NCBI GenBank assembly: GCA_009841255.1
Contig: VXMD01000082.1
Span: 162,479-226,478 of the forward strand
DNA: 64,000 nt
From: Candidatus Poribacteria bacterium
Lineage (GTDB): Bacteria; Poribacteria; WGA-4E; WGA-3G
Reading direction: 5' to 3'
Shown here one piece after another: positions 35,528 to 47,172 of the stretch; positions within the stretch are counted from its first letter, which is position 1, and every line of letters begins with the position of its first letter. The notes under the pieces are model-generated. The model had not been told where the DNA came from and made no database searches. It worked only from the letters and a program-made list of their open reading frames with translations. A program made the translations under genes and the position numbers.

Positions 35528-36310
35528 TTAGTTAAACTCAACAAAACCGCCTGTCCCTTTCAGTATAATATCCGGTTTAAGCAGAATTTGCTCTTCCGAT
35601 TCCAACTTTAATCCAGTTGGATAGAGAACATAAGCGATTCTGAGCGGAAGATATTTACCTAAATCAGCATATCTGTCCATTTCGCTCTTAAATATTTGCT
35701 GCTCGCTCTGCTGCGTCTGATAGGCGTACCAATACTTGAGATACGATCGGATACGGCTGTTGAAGACAATCTCCCCAGAGTCGGCATTGACGACCTTGAC
35801 ACGGATACGGCCAATAGCGGTAAGACGCGTACGAATATAGGTAGATGTACCGGAAATTCCGCCCTGTCTGCCTTGTTTCATAAGGAGTTGGTTGTAGTCC
35901 TGATCGGTTAATTTCGGGTTTTCCACCCTTCCGATAATAACCATATCAGAGCCAAGTGCCTGTCCGAGCTTCGCTGCCAAAGCAGGATCTGTGTAGACTT
36001 GCTCCAGCGTTAAGCCTAACTCTGTGAGTTTATCTGCAACCGGTTTAACTTTATTTGAGATGTCATAAACCCACTCCGCATCTTTGAATATCAGCTCCAG
36101 ACGGGTTGCGAGATTCACGCCAATTCGTACACCTAACTTTTCAACGTCTTCTTCCGCCCCTGCTTCAGCAAAGAATGGGACAATTGTAACGCGCTTTGCA
36201 TCACTGATTGGGGGTGGGGTATCAATGTCAACTTCACCAGTTTGATTAATACAACCCGCCATCGCAACGCAGAGAAGTGGTATAAATAGAAGTGTAAAGA
36301 AACGTATCAC
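35528..36310 (-). CDS. CsgG-like envelope lipoprotein
   Basis: The 260-residue protein has a lipobox (LLCVAMAGC, Cys about residue 19), so it is lipid-anchored in the envelope. The mature part (KRVTIVPFFAEAG, GVRIGVNLATRLELIFKDAEWVYD, AAKLGQALGSDMVIIGRVE, RVKVVNADSGEIVFNSRI) has the strand and helix order of CsgG/FlgT-type domains. Such proteins act in export or outer-membrane assembly; this one's function is not known. The start is GTG at 36310 with AGGAGG eight bases upstream. The region upstream contains a degraded TnpB fragment. Confidence 0.75.
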   Translation of the reverse strand: MIRFFTLLFIPLLCVAMAGCINQTGEVDIDTPPPISDAKRVTIVPFFAEAGAEEDVEKLGVRIGVNLATRLELIFKDAEWVYDISNKVKPVADKLTELGLTLEQVYTDPALAAKLGQALGSDMVIIGRVENPKLTDQDYNQLLMKQGRQGGISGTSTYIRTRLTAIGRIRVKVVNADSGEIVFNSRIRSYLKYWYAYQTQQSEQQIFKSEMDRYADLGKYLPLRIAYVLYPTGLKLESEEQILLKPDIILKGTGGFVEFN

Positions 36311-36394
36311 TGAAATGCCTCCTATAGTTTTCTTTCAGTGTAATTTGAAAGCCGTTGGGGACGTTGCAAAGTATGCTAAAGTTTTGAAGCGTAT

Positions 36395-36447
36395 CGTGAC
36401 TTTTGACACTCCCATAACTAAAGCAATGGGATTCTTGCTTCGCCGTC
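36395..36447 (-). ncRNA. Right-end/omega-RNA-like scaffold of an IS200/IS605-type element
   Basis: On the minus strand GAAGCAAGAATCCCATTGCT runs into TTAGTTATGGGAGTGTCAA. A GAAGCAAGAATCCC...GGGAGTGTCAA arrangement with a pairing CCCAT/ATGGG stem is typical of the right end of TnpB-carrying elements, where the guide RNA scaffold is encoded. It overlaps the end of the tnpB remnant. Confidence 0.55.
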
Positions 36448-36585
36448 CATAGCCTCAAAAAGAGGTCTTACACGGACTCCACAAGCGTTTAGACTCTCGG
36501 TCTGCCCGACCGCGAGGTGTTTTACGGGAACTGTGAGGGTGGTTGAAATTATCAACCGAAAATTTATTCTCACAGATTGAATGCC
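36418..36585 (-). pseudogene. tnpB C-terminal remnant (IS200/IS605-type)
   Basis: A minus-strand frame with no start codon ends at TAG 36418-36420. It reads HLAVGQTESLNACG, then VRVRPLFEAMDGEARIPLL. The ending fits the C-terminus of TnpB proteins, whose last coding bases overlap the right-end guide scaffold. About 40 residues are recognisable; the rest of the gene, including the RuvC nuclease core, is missing. A stop (TAA) lies at 36586-36588. The remainder of the 36311-36672 spacer holds no other gene that I can support. Confidence 0.55.
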
Positions 36586-36672
36586 TTAGGCACTTCGCGA
36601 CTTTAGATTTCACTTTACAACCCCCTACATTTTAACAATAGCATACCATAAATCAAAAAAATAAGTCAAGCC

Positions 36673-37635
36673 TTATCCGATAGCCAATGCGCGAACTTCA
36701 CCAAACTCGTGATCCAGCTTGGTCCATGAATTGCCAGAATCCGCACTACGGTAGAGTTGACCACTTACGCTGCAAGCGATAAGAAGGTCACTAAACTGCG
36801 GATTGTGAGCAAAACACCAGATTGTGCTATTTGCTGTCCTGCCGATATCAGCTCGGTTCCACGTCTTCCCAGCATCACGCGTCGAGAAAATCCCGCCTTG
36901 ATCACCGGGAGGACCGTTTCCAGCACCGATAAAGACCCGACCGGCGGCACCATTGAGGAAAAACGCCGCACGACAATAAGGCCATGGATAGTGTGCTTTG
37001 ACATTTAAGGGGGTCCACTGTTGTCCCATGTCTGTCGTTACACAGACATCGTTGTTCGTCGCAGCGATGATAGTTTTGGGTGAACCCGGAACCACACAGA
37101 GCCCGTGGATATCAAGACTACTGAGTCCCTCACTGCGCTCAACCCATGTTTCACCGCCATCTGTACTGAGGCGCATCCCATCAATCTCAATCCCAGCATA
37201 GAGCGTTTGCGAGTCTTCGGGATCGATTACGAAGGTTGTGACGCGCGGGATAATCGGGACACCTTCGCATTCCTGTGCGAGATCAGCGTTGAGTTGCTTC
37301 CAATTATCACCACCATCAGTGGATTTGAAAAGCGCAGACGGACACGTTCCCGCGTAGAGTGTGTTCGGTGATCTTGGATCAATGGTGATCGCCCAAACCT
37401 CCAATTCATCCATAGGACTTGAGAGACGATGCCATGATTCAGCAGCATTGTCGGATCGAAAGATACCTTTTTCAGTCCCGGCATAGAGGATGTCTGAGTT
37501 ACTCGGATTAACCGTTATGGCGCGAACATCGGCTTCTGGGAACAGTTCATTACTCGCCCTGCGCCATGTGTCTCCGTTGTCGTTACTGCGCCAGACACTT
37601 TGTCCAATGGTTCCGGCATAGAGTGTAGGTTGCAT
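36673..37635 (-). CDS. BNR/Asp-box beta-propeller protein
   Basis: The 320-residue protein is built from BNR/Asp-box units of the form SxDxGxTW: SNDNGDTWRRA, STDGGDNWKQL, STDGGETWVER, TTDMGQQWTPL, STRDAGKTWNRA and SADSGNSWTKL. This predicts a sialidase/YCF48-like propeller. No signal peptide and no catalytic sialidase residues are evident, so it is more likely a binding or scaffold protein than a glycosidase. GGAGG lies about 12 bases upstream of the ATG, in the spacer after a CTGCCC/GGGCAG hairpin. No functional partner can be named. Confidence 0.85.
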   Translation of the reverse strand: MQPTLYAGTIGQSVWRSNDNGDTWRRASNELFPEADVRAITVNPSNSDILYAGTEKGIFRSDNAAESWHRLSSPMDELEVWAITIDPRSPNTLYAGTCPSALFKSTDGGDNWKQLNADLAQECEGVPIIPRVTTFVIDPEDSQTLYAGIEIDGMRLSTDGGETWVERSEGLSSLDIHGLCVVPGSPKTIIAATNNDVCVTTDMGQQWTPLNVKAHYPWPYCRAAFFLNGAAGRVFIGAGNGPPGDQGGIFSTRDAGKTWNRADIGRTANSTIWCFAHNPQFSDLLIACSVSGQLYRSADSGNSWTKLDHEFGEVRALAIG

Positions 37636-37656
37636 TTTTTACTATGGCCTCCTAAG

Positions 37657-37681
37657 CTGCCCTTCATTACACTTCGGGCAG
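37657..37681. repeat. CTGCCC..GGGCAG hairpin upstream of the BNR gene
   Basis: CTGCCC and GGGCAG arms enclose TTCATTACACTTC. It is the third copy of the hairpin seen at 5857 and 12017. Confidence 0.6.
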
Positions 37682-37704
37682 GTTTATAGTTAAATTGTAC
37701 GGTA

Positions 37705-37995
37705 CATCAAAAACGGTAGCCTGCAACTTTTAAACTTTCCTTGCGGTTCGGTCAAGTGGGTTTGATGCATAAGGTGTCTTTCCGTATATCCGCCTGCGTG
37801 TTTTTGCTTGGGGTCTTTGCTTGGGCGTTTCTGCGTATTTCTGCGTATTGTTGCAGGCTACTATTTTCCTTGATACCATGAATCTCGTAGCGCCTAGCGA
37901 AGTGGAGCGCGAATTTAAGAAGAAACCTTTCAAGCACGGACCCCGTTGTTTTTCCGCAAGGTACGTTTAGAAATCCGCAAGGCACATTAAAATAA
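37705..37995. repeat. Composite inverted intergenic element upstream of the BNR gene
   Basis: A minus copy (CTTTTAAACTTTCCTTGCGG, with an ATGCATCAAACCCAC frame) and a plus type B copy (CGCCTAGCGAAGTGGAGCG at 37890) form an inverted pair. The right tail is doubled (CCGCAAGGTACGTTTAG, then CCGCAAGGCACATTAAAA), and the zincin stop codon lies in its TTA. The left tail is about 88 bases from the BNR start. This fills most of the 37636-37986 spacer. Confidence 0.75.
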
Positions 37996-39693
37996 GGATC
38001 CTGTACCAACGGATCTTGAATCAAGCGAAACTTGGTATATCACAGACTTCGGTGCTATCTCCGGTTCAAGAAGGAACGAGAATCGATACAGACGGTTATC
38101 CTGTAGATCTTGTGTGATGAGATACATCGGTTGTGCTTCTTGGTAAAGCCGTTCCGTCCGGTTTCCATCAGAAAGCATTAGCGTTACAGTAGGCGTTAGC
38201 CCGACGAGGGGTTCAGTTGATTCAGCGATGATGTCCCAGTAACGCGGATGCACCGGATTCGGAAGAGCAGCGGTAATAAACGTGATATGCGCGCCACGGG
38301 TTGCACTATACTGATAGGTCGAACTTTGTGCACTGACGTTAATCGCTTCCATTTGTAAACTGGGCACAAGAATGACCTCCGCCGCAGTATTTGCTAACAC
38401 AAGGGAGCCGGTATTACCGGCTGATAATTTTATCTCGTTGATATCAACGGTACCGGTGTTATGAAATTCAATTGCATGAACAGCGCTACTCGCTGGAGAA
38501 CTACTTGAGAATCCAAGTGTTAATCCCTCGGCATCTCTAAAGCCAATATACTCTGCCGAAAAATTGCGTAACTGCCCCTGCTGTGCACCACTTGGATAAG
38601 AGTGATGCCAGTGGCGGGGCGTGAGAGAAAGTGTGACAGCACGATACTCAGATAGATAGTTAGCCAATTTCCATTCAATGAAGAGGTCAGGAATTGTTTG
38701 GAGAACCCCGCGAGATGCAAGAGCACCTGAGATACCGGTGAGTGATGTGCCGCGATTTTGGACAATTTCGACAAGCGTTCCTATACCGCCATACTGCTCG
38801 TGGAGATAGAGCATCCATAAAAAGGCAGCACCATAGTGTGGAAGCGTATCAGCGTCTCCCTCCGGCCATGTCACAAGCGAGATGGATGGCATTTTTTCAA
38901 AGGCAGTTACATGCTCCTGCACAGAATAACCGCAGAGAAATGAGGCATACACCGCACATCCTTCATCAACCCAAGTTACTTCTCTTGAGTCATGATGCCA
39001 ATTGAGGAGATGTTGAAATTCATGTGCAATAACATTATGTGCTCTTTCGCTGTTCGGATTCAGAGGTTGCGTATCAATGTATAGCATCTCTGCTTCGTTA
39101 CTACGAATCGGAAACTTTCGGAAACCCGGGTTTCGGAGTAGACCCCGTTTCTGGTCCGCCGGATTAAAAAAACCGGCTGTGTAACGATCCGCACCGCGTG
39201 CATCCTGAATATTAAGCAGAAGTAAGATAACCCTGCCGTTTCCATCAATATCCGGTGGGGCTCCGAAAAACTTTGTCAACGTTGAATAAATTCCCTGTTG
39301 CGGATTCGCTGGCGTAGCAGCCTCAAAAGCACGGATTATTGCCTGAACGGTTCCAGCGGTGACCTGTGTATTCCATTCAGCCTCCTCAACGAAAACATAG
39401 CAGAAACTCCCTACACCGCGTAGAACGGCAGAAACGGTATACTGTTGCATGCTTCTAAAATCAGGGGCGAAAAAAGTGCGTTCAGCGCCAATTGGCAGAG
39501 CAGGTGCCGCAGGCAAGGCAGGAGCATTTGGCTGTCGGGTATCGGCAGTTGGCTGTCGGTTAAGAGGTTTCTGTCTAACAAATTCCTCTTGCTGACCGCT
39601 ATTTGATAGATGCGGTGTCCCACAGAGATATGCTGAACTGCTATAAGGATATACCAAAAGCAACAACCCGACAAGCAAAAACTTCGCAAGGAT
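37987..39693 (-). CDS. Secreted zinc metallopeptidase (HEFQH zincin)
   Basis: The mature protein has a zincin active site, HEFQHLLNWHHD, followed by WVDEG as a possible third-ligand region (residues about 225-250). This resembles M6/immune-inhibitor-type proteases, though the family cannot be fixed. A signal peptide (ILAKFLLVGLLLLVYPYSSSA) begins immediately after an intergenic-repeat tail, and the frame stays open upstream through the repeat to 39936. No ATG, GTG or TTG precedes the signal peptide closely; the coordinate uses ATC at 39693, 10 bases after AAGG. TTG 39678 is an alternative. A repeat-derived linker (NRQPTADTRQPNAPA) follows the signal peptide. Confidence 0.75.
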   Translation of the reverse strand: MLAKFLLVGLLLLVYPYSSSAYLCGTPHLSNSGQQEEFVRQKPLNRQPTADTRQPNAPALPAAPALPIGAERTFFAPDFRSMQQYTVSAVLRGVGSFCYVFVEEAEWNTQVTAGTVQAIIRAFEAATPANPQQGIYSTLTKFFGAPPDIDGNGRVILLLLNIQDARGADRYTAGFFNPADQKRGLLRNPGFRKFPIRSNEAEMLYIDTQPLNPNSERAHNVIAHEFQHLLNWHHDSREVTWVDEGCAVYASFLCGYSVQEHVTAFEKMPSISLVTWPEGDADTLPHYGAAFLWMLYLHEQYGGIGTLVEIVQNRGTSLTGISGALASRGVLQTIPDLFIEWKLANYLSEYRAVTLSLTPRHWHHSYPSGAQQGQLRNFSAEYIGFRDAEGLTLGFSSSSPASSAVHAIEFHNTGTVDINEIKLSAGNTGSLVLANTAAEVILVPSLQMEAINVSAQSSTYQYSATRGAHITFITAALPNPVHPRYWDIIAESTEPLVGLTPTVTLMLSDGNRTERLYQEAQPMYLITQDLQDNRLYRFSFLLEPEIAPKSVIYQVSLDSRSVGTGSLF

Positions 39694-39893
39694 TTTAAAT
39701 TTACCTTGCGGTTTGGTCAGGTGGATTTCAGATTTGACGTGCCTTTGCGTATATCCGCCCTCCATTACATTACGGGCTACGGACTTGGGTTTAGCCAAGA
39801 CAGCAGCCTGCAACAACGGCGCAGGCGGATTTGAGGAACGCACTTCAAAGTCGAAACGCATGTCATTTCTCCGCAAGGTATAATTAAAAACCT
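39690..39893. repeat. Composite inverted intergenic element between the zincin and TPR genes
   Basis: Left end TTTTAAATTTACCTTGCGG and right end CCGCAAGGTATAATTAAAA flank a minus type C head (CCCGTAATGTAATGGAGGG) and a plus type A head (GCCTGCAACAACGGCGCAGG). The left tail merges with the zincin N-terminus; the right tail is about 55 bases from the TPR stop. Confidence 0.8.
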
Positions 39894-39947
39894 GAATTGT
39901 TGAGATATGCATCTTATTCATCCCGTCCGTCATCAAAATAGTAATGG

Positions 39948-41705
39948 CTATTGGCTATTGGGTGCATGGCTATCAACTGTTGGTTGATCGCTGTTTTTCT
40001 CATCACTGACCGCTGATTGCTGACGGCTTCTTTCAAGTCTTTGACGCAGTTCAATGTTGTTCGGTTCAAGTAGGACGGCGTGCTCCAAAGTTTGTAGTGC
40101 CTTCTTTTTTAAGCCTTTCCCGAGGTAAGCATCAGCAAGATGCAGGAGAATTTCAGGTGTATCAGGCAGATAATGGAGAGCCTGCTCCAAATTTTTTATA
40201 GCGGCATCAAGTTTTCCCTGTTTAAAGTAGATGAATCCTAAACTATCAAGATATGCTCCAGATTGCGGGACGCTTTTAAGCGCGCGGCGAACCAAGGCTG
40301 CGGCTTCATCTAAATTGATGCCTTGTTCCGCATAGAGGTATCCCAATGCGTTGTATGCATCCGGTAATTCTTCCTCAGTGGATAACTCAATTGCCCTACG
40401 GAGATAAGTTTCTGCGCGCTTCACGTCGTCTTGCATTTGATACGCCATTCCTATACCGGAGAGCGCGGGGACATATTTATCATCAACAGTCAGAATCTTT
40501 GTGAAAGTTTGCACGGCTTTCCGGGACTCATTGAATTTGAGATAAATTTGTCCGAGGGTGTATCGTGCGTCTTGGATCCGTCTGGCTAATTCAATGCGTT
40601 CGTTTCTTCTGGTACGTAGACCGCTCCGAGTCCGTTTTGCCTTTTCCTCCAGCAAAGTAATCATACGCGTAATATGAAATTCGGATTGTCCAAAATCATC
40701 CTGTGCTTGATACGCGAGGCTTAGACCGTGATGTGCTTCAATTTCAGCTTCTTCAATATTACGCGTAGTGAGCGCGCTTACAGCATTCGTATCTGACTGT
40801 CCTTCAAGTGGCGACAAAATAGAGAGAAAAGTTTTTATCGCTGCAGGATAGTCGCCCGTTTGGAGGTAAAGTTGTCCCAAGCGGTTTCGTGTGTTCTTCT
40901 GCTGGGGGCGGATGGTAACCACTCTTTCATAGGATTGCAAAGCCTCCTCAAGCCGATTTTGAATTTCATAGAGTTCGGCAAGTTCTTTATGATGTTGGTC
41001 ATCATAAGGCATAATACGTGTCAGTGCCTTGAAGGAGATAATTGCAAGTTCAATATCGCCGAGATCACGCGCCATACTACCAAGATAGAAATGTGCTCTA
41101 TCGTGGTCGGGATCTAACTCAACCACACGTTTTAGAACGTCGAACATCTCCTTTTGTAAAACATTGGGTATTTTGCCACTTCGATTCCGTTCCATATTAT
41201 AAATGAACCGATTTGTCACTATTTGAGCAAGAACCCATGTTGCTTTTACATTTTCAGGATTGAGTTTAAGGGCTATTTTGGCATCCTCTTCTGCCCCTGC
41301 GGGGTCCTGCAGTTTAGGAAACCGAAGTGACGCACGCTCGGCATAAATAAAACTTATCTCGCGTGCAGATAGAAATCCGTTTTTGAGAAGCGTGGGAGAG
41401 TTATCAATTTCCTTGATTAAAGCATCATAGAGAGATTTGCTTTTTGGAATGCTACGCTCGCCTGTTCTGCAATATGCCGCCCACATAAGGTTGGTGTAGA
41501 GTTCCGCTACGCGGGTCATGTCAGCATTTAATCCTGTATCAGCATCACGGAGTACCACCAACTCAGGCGTTTCACCTCCGGTTTGAGCTTGCAAGTTGGA
41601 ACCCAACAGGAGACATGCTGTAATTAAAACCAGGATCGAGAGTCCTATAGATATGTGGTTTCGCTGGAGCAAAGAGCTTCCTTCTTGACAAGTAAAATAT
41701 TTCAT
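39948..41705 (-). CDS. TPR-repeat protein, exported
   Basis: The 585-residue protein has an N-terminal hydrophobic signal (HISIGLSILVLITACLLLGSNLQAQ) and about eleven tetratricopeptide repeats, with units such as DRAHFYLGSMARDLGDIELA, LRNRLGQLYLQTGDYPAA and LPDAYNALGYLYAEQG. It is probably an envelope scaffold. The last 25 residues (QQSAVSDEKNSDQPTVDS) are encoded by the CAGTCAGC/TGATCGC words of the spacer repeats, so the C-terminus is repeat-derived. GAGG lies eight bases upstream of the ATG. It follows gyrA on the same strand. Confidence 0.88.
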   Translation of the reverse strand: MKYFTCQEGSSLLQRNHISIGLSILVLITACLLLGSNLQAQTGGETPELVVLRDADTGLNADMTRVAELYTNLMWAAYCRTGERSIPKSKSLYDALIKEIDNSPTLLKNGFLSAREISFIYAERASLRFPKLQDPAGAEEDAKIALKLNPENVKATWVLAQIVTNRFIYNMERNRSGKIPNVLQKEMFDVLKRVVELDPDHDRAHFYLGSMARDLGDIELAIISFKALTRIMPYDDQHHKELAELYEIQNRLEEALQSYERVVTIRPQQKNTRNRLGQLYLQTGDYPAAIKTFLSILSPLEGQSDTNAVSALTTRNIEEAEIEAHHGLSLAYQAQDDFGQSEFHITRMITLLEEKAKRTRSGLRTRRNERIELARRIQDARYTLGQIYLKFNESRKAVQTFTKILTVDDKYVPALSGIGMAYQMQDDVKRAETYLRRAIELSTEEELPDAYNALGYLYAEQGINLDEAAALVRRALKSVPQSGAYLDSLGFIYFKQGKLDAAIKNLEQALHYLPDTPEILLHLADAYLGKGLKKKALQTLEHAVLLEPNNIELRQRLERSRQQSAVSDEKNSDQPTVDSHAPNSQ

Positions 41706-41740
41706 TGGATCCGCCTCATTTCGTTTTCAGCCTTCGGTCT

Positions 41741-41790
41741 TCACGCCCGGGGAATGCCATAAGGCATTCATACCGTTGATTCAGGCGTGA
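41741..41790. other. Nested hairpin between gyrA and the TPR gene
   Basis: An outer TCACGCC/GGCGTGA stem encloses an inner GAATGCC-ATAA-GGCATTC hairpin, six bases beyond the gyrA stop codon. There is no U-tract. It could be a terminator-like structure, a processing site or the end of a lost IS200/IS605-like element. Confidence 0.5.
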
Positions 41791-41795
41791 TATGT

Positions 41796-44315
41796 CTATA
41801 GCAGGGAAGATGAGAGTTCGATCTTGGCTGCGTCAACGAGCTTTTCGTCTGCTTGGAGTGCCATTATTCGTACACCTTGGGTGTTACGCCCGATACGTCG
41901 AATGTCACCGACCGCCGTTCGGGTAACATACCCATTTGAACTAATAAGAACAAGTTCATCGGTATTTGCGACACGTTTTGCAGCGACAACTGCGCCGTTT
42001 CGGGTAGATTTTCCGATGGCAATAATACCTTTCCCGCCGCGTTTCTGCAAACGGTAAGCAGAGACCGCCGTTCGCTTGCCATACCCATTTTCTGTAACGA
42101 TTAACAGCGTATCGCTTCCTTTTAAGGCACGTGTCCCTTTCACTTCCGATGATTCGCTGTTGACAATAGCCATTTGTGCGACGAAGTCATCGTCACTCAG
42201 GGAGATTCCACGCATGCCTCGTGTGTTACGTCCGAGCGGTCTAACATCTTTTTCACTAAAGCGTATAGCAACGCCTTTGTGAGTAACAAGGATGACATCG
42301 GAATCGCCATTCGTTACTTGGGCACCGATAAGTTTATCACCATCATCAAGATTCACAGCAATAATACCGCTCGATAGCGTGTTCTCGAAACTGGAGAGTG
42401 CTGTCTTTTTGACAATGCCCTGCTGTGTCGCCATGAAGACAAATGCACTCGCCGCAACCTCGCCCGCATCCCCATCCTCAATTTCTTCAATTTCTTGGTT
42501 GGCGACTTTGGAAGGCACTGTAACATAGGCGGTGATGTTTTCACCTTGCACTAAGCGCAGCAGGTTTACTACAGCGCGTCCAGCCGACTGACGACTGGAT
42601 TCGGGAATTTGATGAACTTTCAACGTATAACATTTGCCCAAATCTGTGAAAAACAGAATGTTCTGGTGGGCAGTGGCGACAAAGATATGTTCCAGAAAAT
42701 CGCCATCCCTTGGCGCAGCTCCCTTAATACCGACACCACCGCGGTGCTGTTTCCGATAGGTGTCCATAGGCAACCGCTTGATGTAGCCCGCATGCGATAG
42801 CGTGACCACCATCTCTTCATCAGCAATGAGATCTTCGACTTCAAATTCTTTAACCTCACCTGTAATTTCGGTACGGCGTTCGTCCCCATATTTTTCTTTC
42901 AGGGTTTCGAGTTCCGTGCGGACAATATCCGTTATCAACGTCTCGTCAGCAAGAATCGCTCGGAATTCAGCGATCTGATCAAGGAGTTCCGTATATTCAT
43001 CGTGAATTCGTTGACGTTCCAGTCCTGTTAACTGCCGGAGCGTCATCGTGAGGATTTCCCTTGCCTGTTGATCGGTGAGTTGATAGGTGTCTCGGAGTTC
43101 CTGTTCCGCCCCTTGTGGTGATTCTGCCGTTTGAATGAGTTCGATAATTGCTTCGAGGTTTTGTAGTGCTAAAAGATATCCCTCTAAAATGTGGTTCCTG
43201 CGTTCGGCACGTGCGAGTTCAAATTCTGTGCGCCGCCGAATCACATCTCTCCGATGCGCGAGATAGTGGCGAACAATTTCCTCGAGTGTTAAAATCTTCG
43301 GAAGCCCCTCTACGAGGCAGAGAAGACTCGCGCTGAAATTCACCTGCATTTGTGTGTGCTTATACAGTTGATTCAGGATAACTTGCGCGATTTCGCCGCG
43401 TTTAAGCGGTATGACGATCCGAATCTCTTGATCCGATTCATCCCGGATGTCAGCTATCCCCGTAATAGTTTTACTGACAACCAACTGATACATCCGCTCT
43501 AATAACTGATTTTTCTTTACTTGATACGGAATTTCTGTTATAACGATCTGTTCTCGTTCCCCACCGCGTCCGGCAATTCTTTCTATGACCGCTTTAGCTC
43601 GGATAGTGACGCTCCCCCTACCGGTGGTATACATCTGCTGGATACCACCGGTGCCAACAATAATACCTGCGGTGGGGAAGTCGGGGCCAGGAATGTGTTC
43701 CATGAGTGCTTCTGAAGTAGCATCTGGATCCGTGAGTTTATGAAGCAGTGCGTCAACAACCTCAGTGAGGTTATGCGGCGGTATACGAGTAAGGTAACCA
43801 ACACCTATACCTGTTGTACCGTTGAGGAGCAGATTTGGGAGTAGCCCTGGAAGAACTGTCGGTTCTTCAAGAGAGTCTTTGTAGTTAGGCTGGAAATCAA
43901 CGACCTGCTTTTCAATGTCAACGAGCATCTCGTTGGCGATGACGGCAAGGCGACATTCCGTGTAACGCATCGCACCCGGTGGGTCATCATCAATACTCCC
44001 AAAGTTACCCTGTCCGTCCACCAGTGGATAGCGCGTGCTAAACGGTTGGGCTAACCCAACAAGGGTACCATAAATGGGACCGTCACCATGCGGATGATAG
44101 TTTTTCATCACCTCCCCAACAACAGCAGCGCATTTGTCGTAAGGCCGATTTGCAGTGAGGTTTATCTGCCCCATCGCGTAGATAATCCGACGCGTACTCG
44201 GTTTGAGACCATCACGGACATCAGGTATTGCTCGGTTGGTGTTGACGCTCATCGCGTAGGTGAGATACGATGTCGTTAGTTCATTTTCTATGTTGCGTTC
44301 TTGGATGTTTTCCAT
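41796..44315 (-). CDS. gyrA: DNA gyrase subunit A
   Basis: The 839-residue subunit breaks and rejoins DNA. The catalytic tyrosine lies in RYTECRL near residue 118. The winged-helix region shows IPDVRDGLKPSTRRIIYAM and YHPHGDGPIYGTLVGLAQPF. The C-terminal propeller carries the GyrA-box QKRGGKG, which marks gyrase rather than topoisomerase IV. The start codon follows a repeat tail variant (CCTTGCGAACACTTAAAA) by one base. gyrB lies upstream on the same strand, separated by a composite repeat, so the two may be transcribed together. Confidence 0.97.
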   Translation of the reverse strand: MENIQERNIENELTTSYLTYAMSVNTNRAIPDVRDGLKPSTRRIIYAMGQINLTANRPYDKCAAVVGEVMKNYHPHGDGPIYGTLVGLAQPFSTRYPLVDGQGNFGSIDDDPPGAMRYTECRLAVIANEMLVDIEKQVVDFQPNYKDSLEEPTVLPGLLPNLLLNGTTGIGVGYLTRIPPHNLTEVVDALLHKLTDPDATSEALMEHIPGPDFPTAGIIVGTGGIQQMYTTGRGSVTIRAKAVIERIAGRGGEREQIVITEIPYQVKKNQLLERMYQLVVSKTITGIADIRDESDQEIRIVIPLKRGEIAQVILNQLYKHTQMQVNFSASLLCLVEGLPKILTLEEIVRHYLAHRRDVIRRRTEFELARAERRNHILEGYLLALQNLEAIIELIQTAESPQGAEQELRDTYQLTDQQAREILTMTLRQLTGLERQRIHDEYTELLDQIAEFRAILADETLITDIVRTELETLKEKYGDERRTEITGEVKEFEVEDLIADEEMVVTLSHAGYIKRLPMDTYRKQHRGGVGIKGAAPRDGDFLEHIFVATAHQNILFFTDLGKCYTLKVHQIPESSRQSAGRAVVNLLRLVQGENITAYVTVPSKVANQEIEEIEDGDAGEVAASAFVFMATQQGIVKKTALSSFENTLSSGIIAVNLDDGDKLIGAQVTNGDSDVILVTHKGVAIRFSEKDVRPLGRNTRGMRGISLSDDDFVAQMAIVNSESSEVKGTRALKGSDTLLIVTENGYGKRTAVSAYRLQKRGGKGIIAIGKSTRNGAVVAAKRVANTDELVLISSNGYVTRTAVGDIRRIGRNTQGVRIMALQADEKLVDAAKIELSSSLL

Positions 44316-44537
44316 ATTTTAAGTGTTCGCAAGGCGTTAAATCGAGTCTTCTGTTTATTGACGGTTTTCTCTCAAATCCGCCTGCGCCGATGTTGCAGGC
44401 TGCTGTCTCGGATAATCCCAAATCTGTAGCCCGTAATGTAATGGAGGGGTTTTTGCTTGGGTGTTTCCCCTAGATATACGGGAAGGTACTTTATTGACCA
44501 AAGCTACCTGACCGAACCGCAAGGTAAGTTTAAAAAA
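44316..44537. repeat. Composite inverted intergenic element between gyrB and gyrA
   Basis: The minus end carries a variant tail (CCTTGCGAACACTTAAAAT) next to the gyrA ATG. The plus end (GAACCGCAAGGTAAGTTTAA) stops two bases before the gyrB stop. A type A hairpin (GCCTGCGCCGATGTTGCAGG) and a type C hairpin (CCCGTAATGTAATGGAGGG) lie between. Confidence 0.8.
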
Positions 44538-44539
44538 AT

Positions 44540-47053
<2,514 letters not shown>

Positions 47054-47172
47054 TTATGATGAGGCCTCGCTATAAGTTTCCCGAACGGGAAGGTTTTGCT
47101 TTGTAGTGAGAATTTTTTTGGGTGGAGTTGGTACCCATCTGTAGGAAAATTTCTTTTCTACCCCCTTATAAG

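Noticed and set aside
36311..36672. A tRNA or other structured RNA gene in the spacer
   Set aside because: No cloverleaf or T-arm sequence was found; the region reads as a TnpB C-terminus plus right end.
41796..44315. Topoisomerase IV subunit A (parC)
   Set aside because: The C-terminal QKRGGKG GyrA-box and the gyrB/recF/dnaA neighbourhood identify gyrase.
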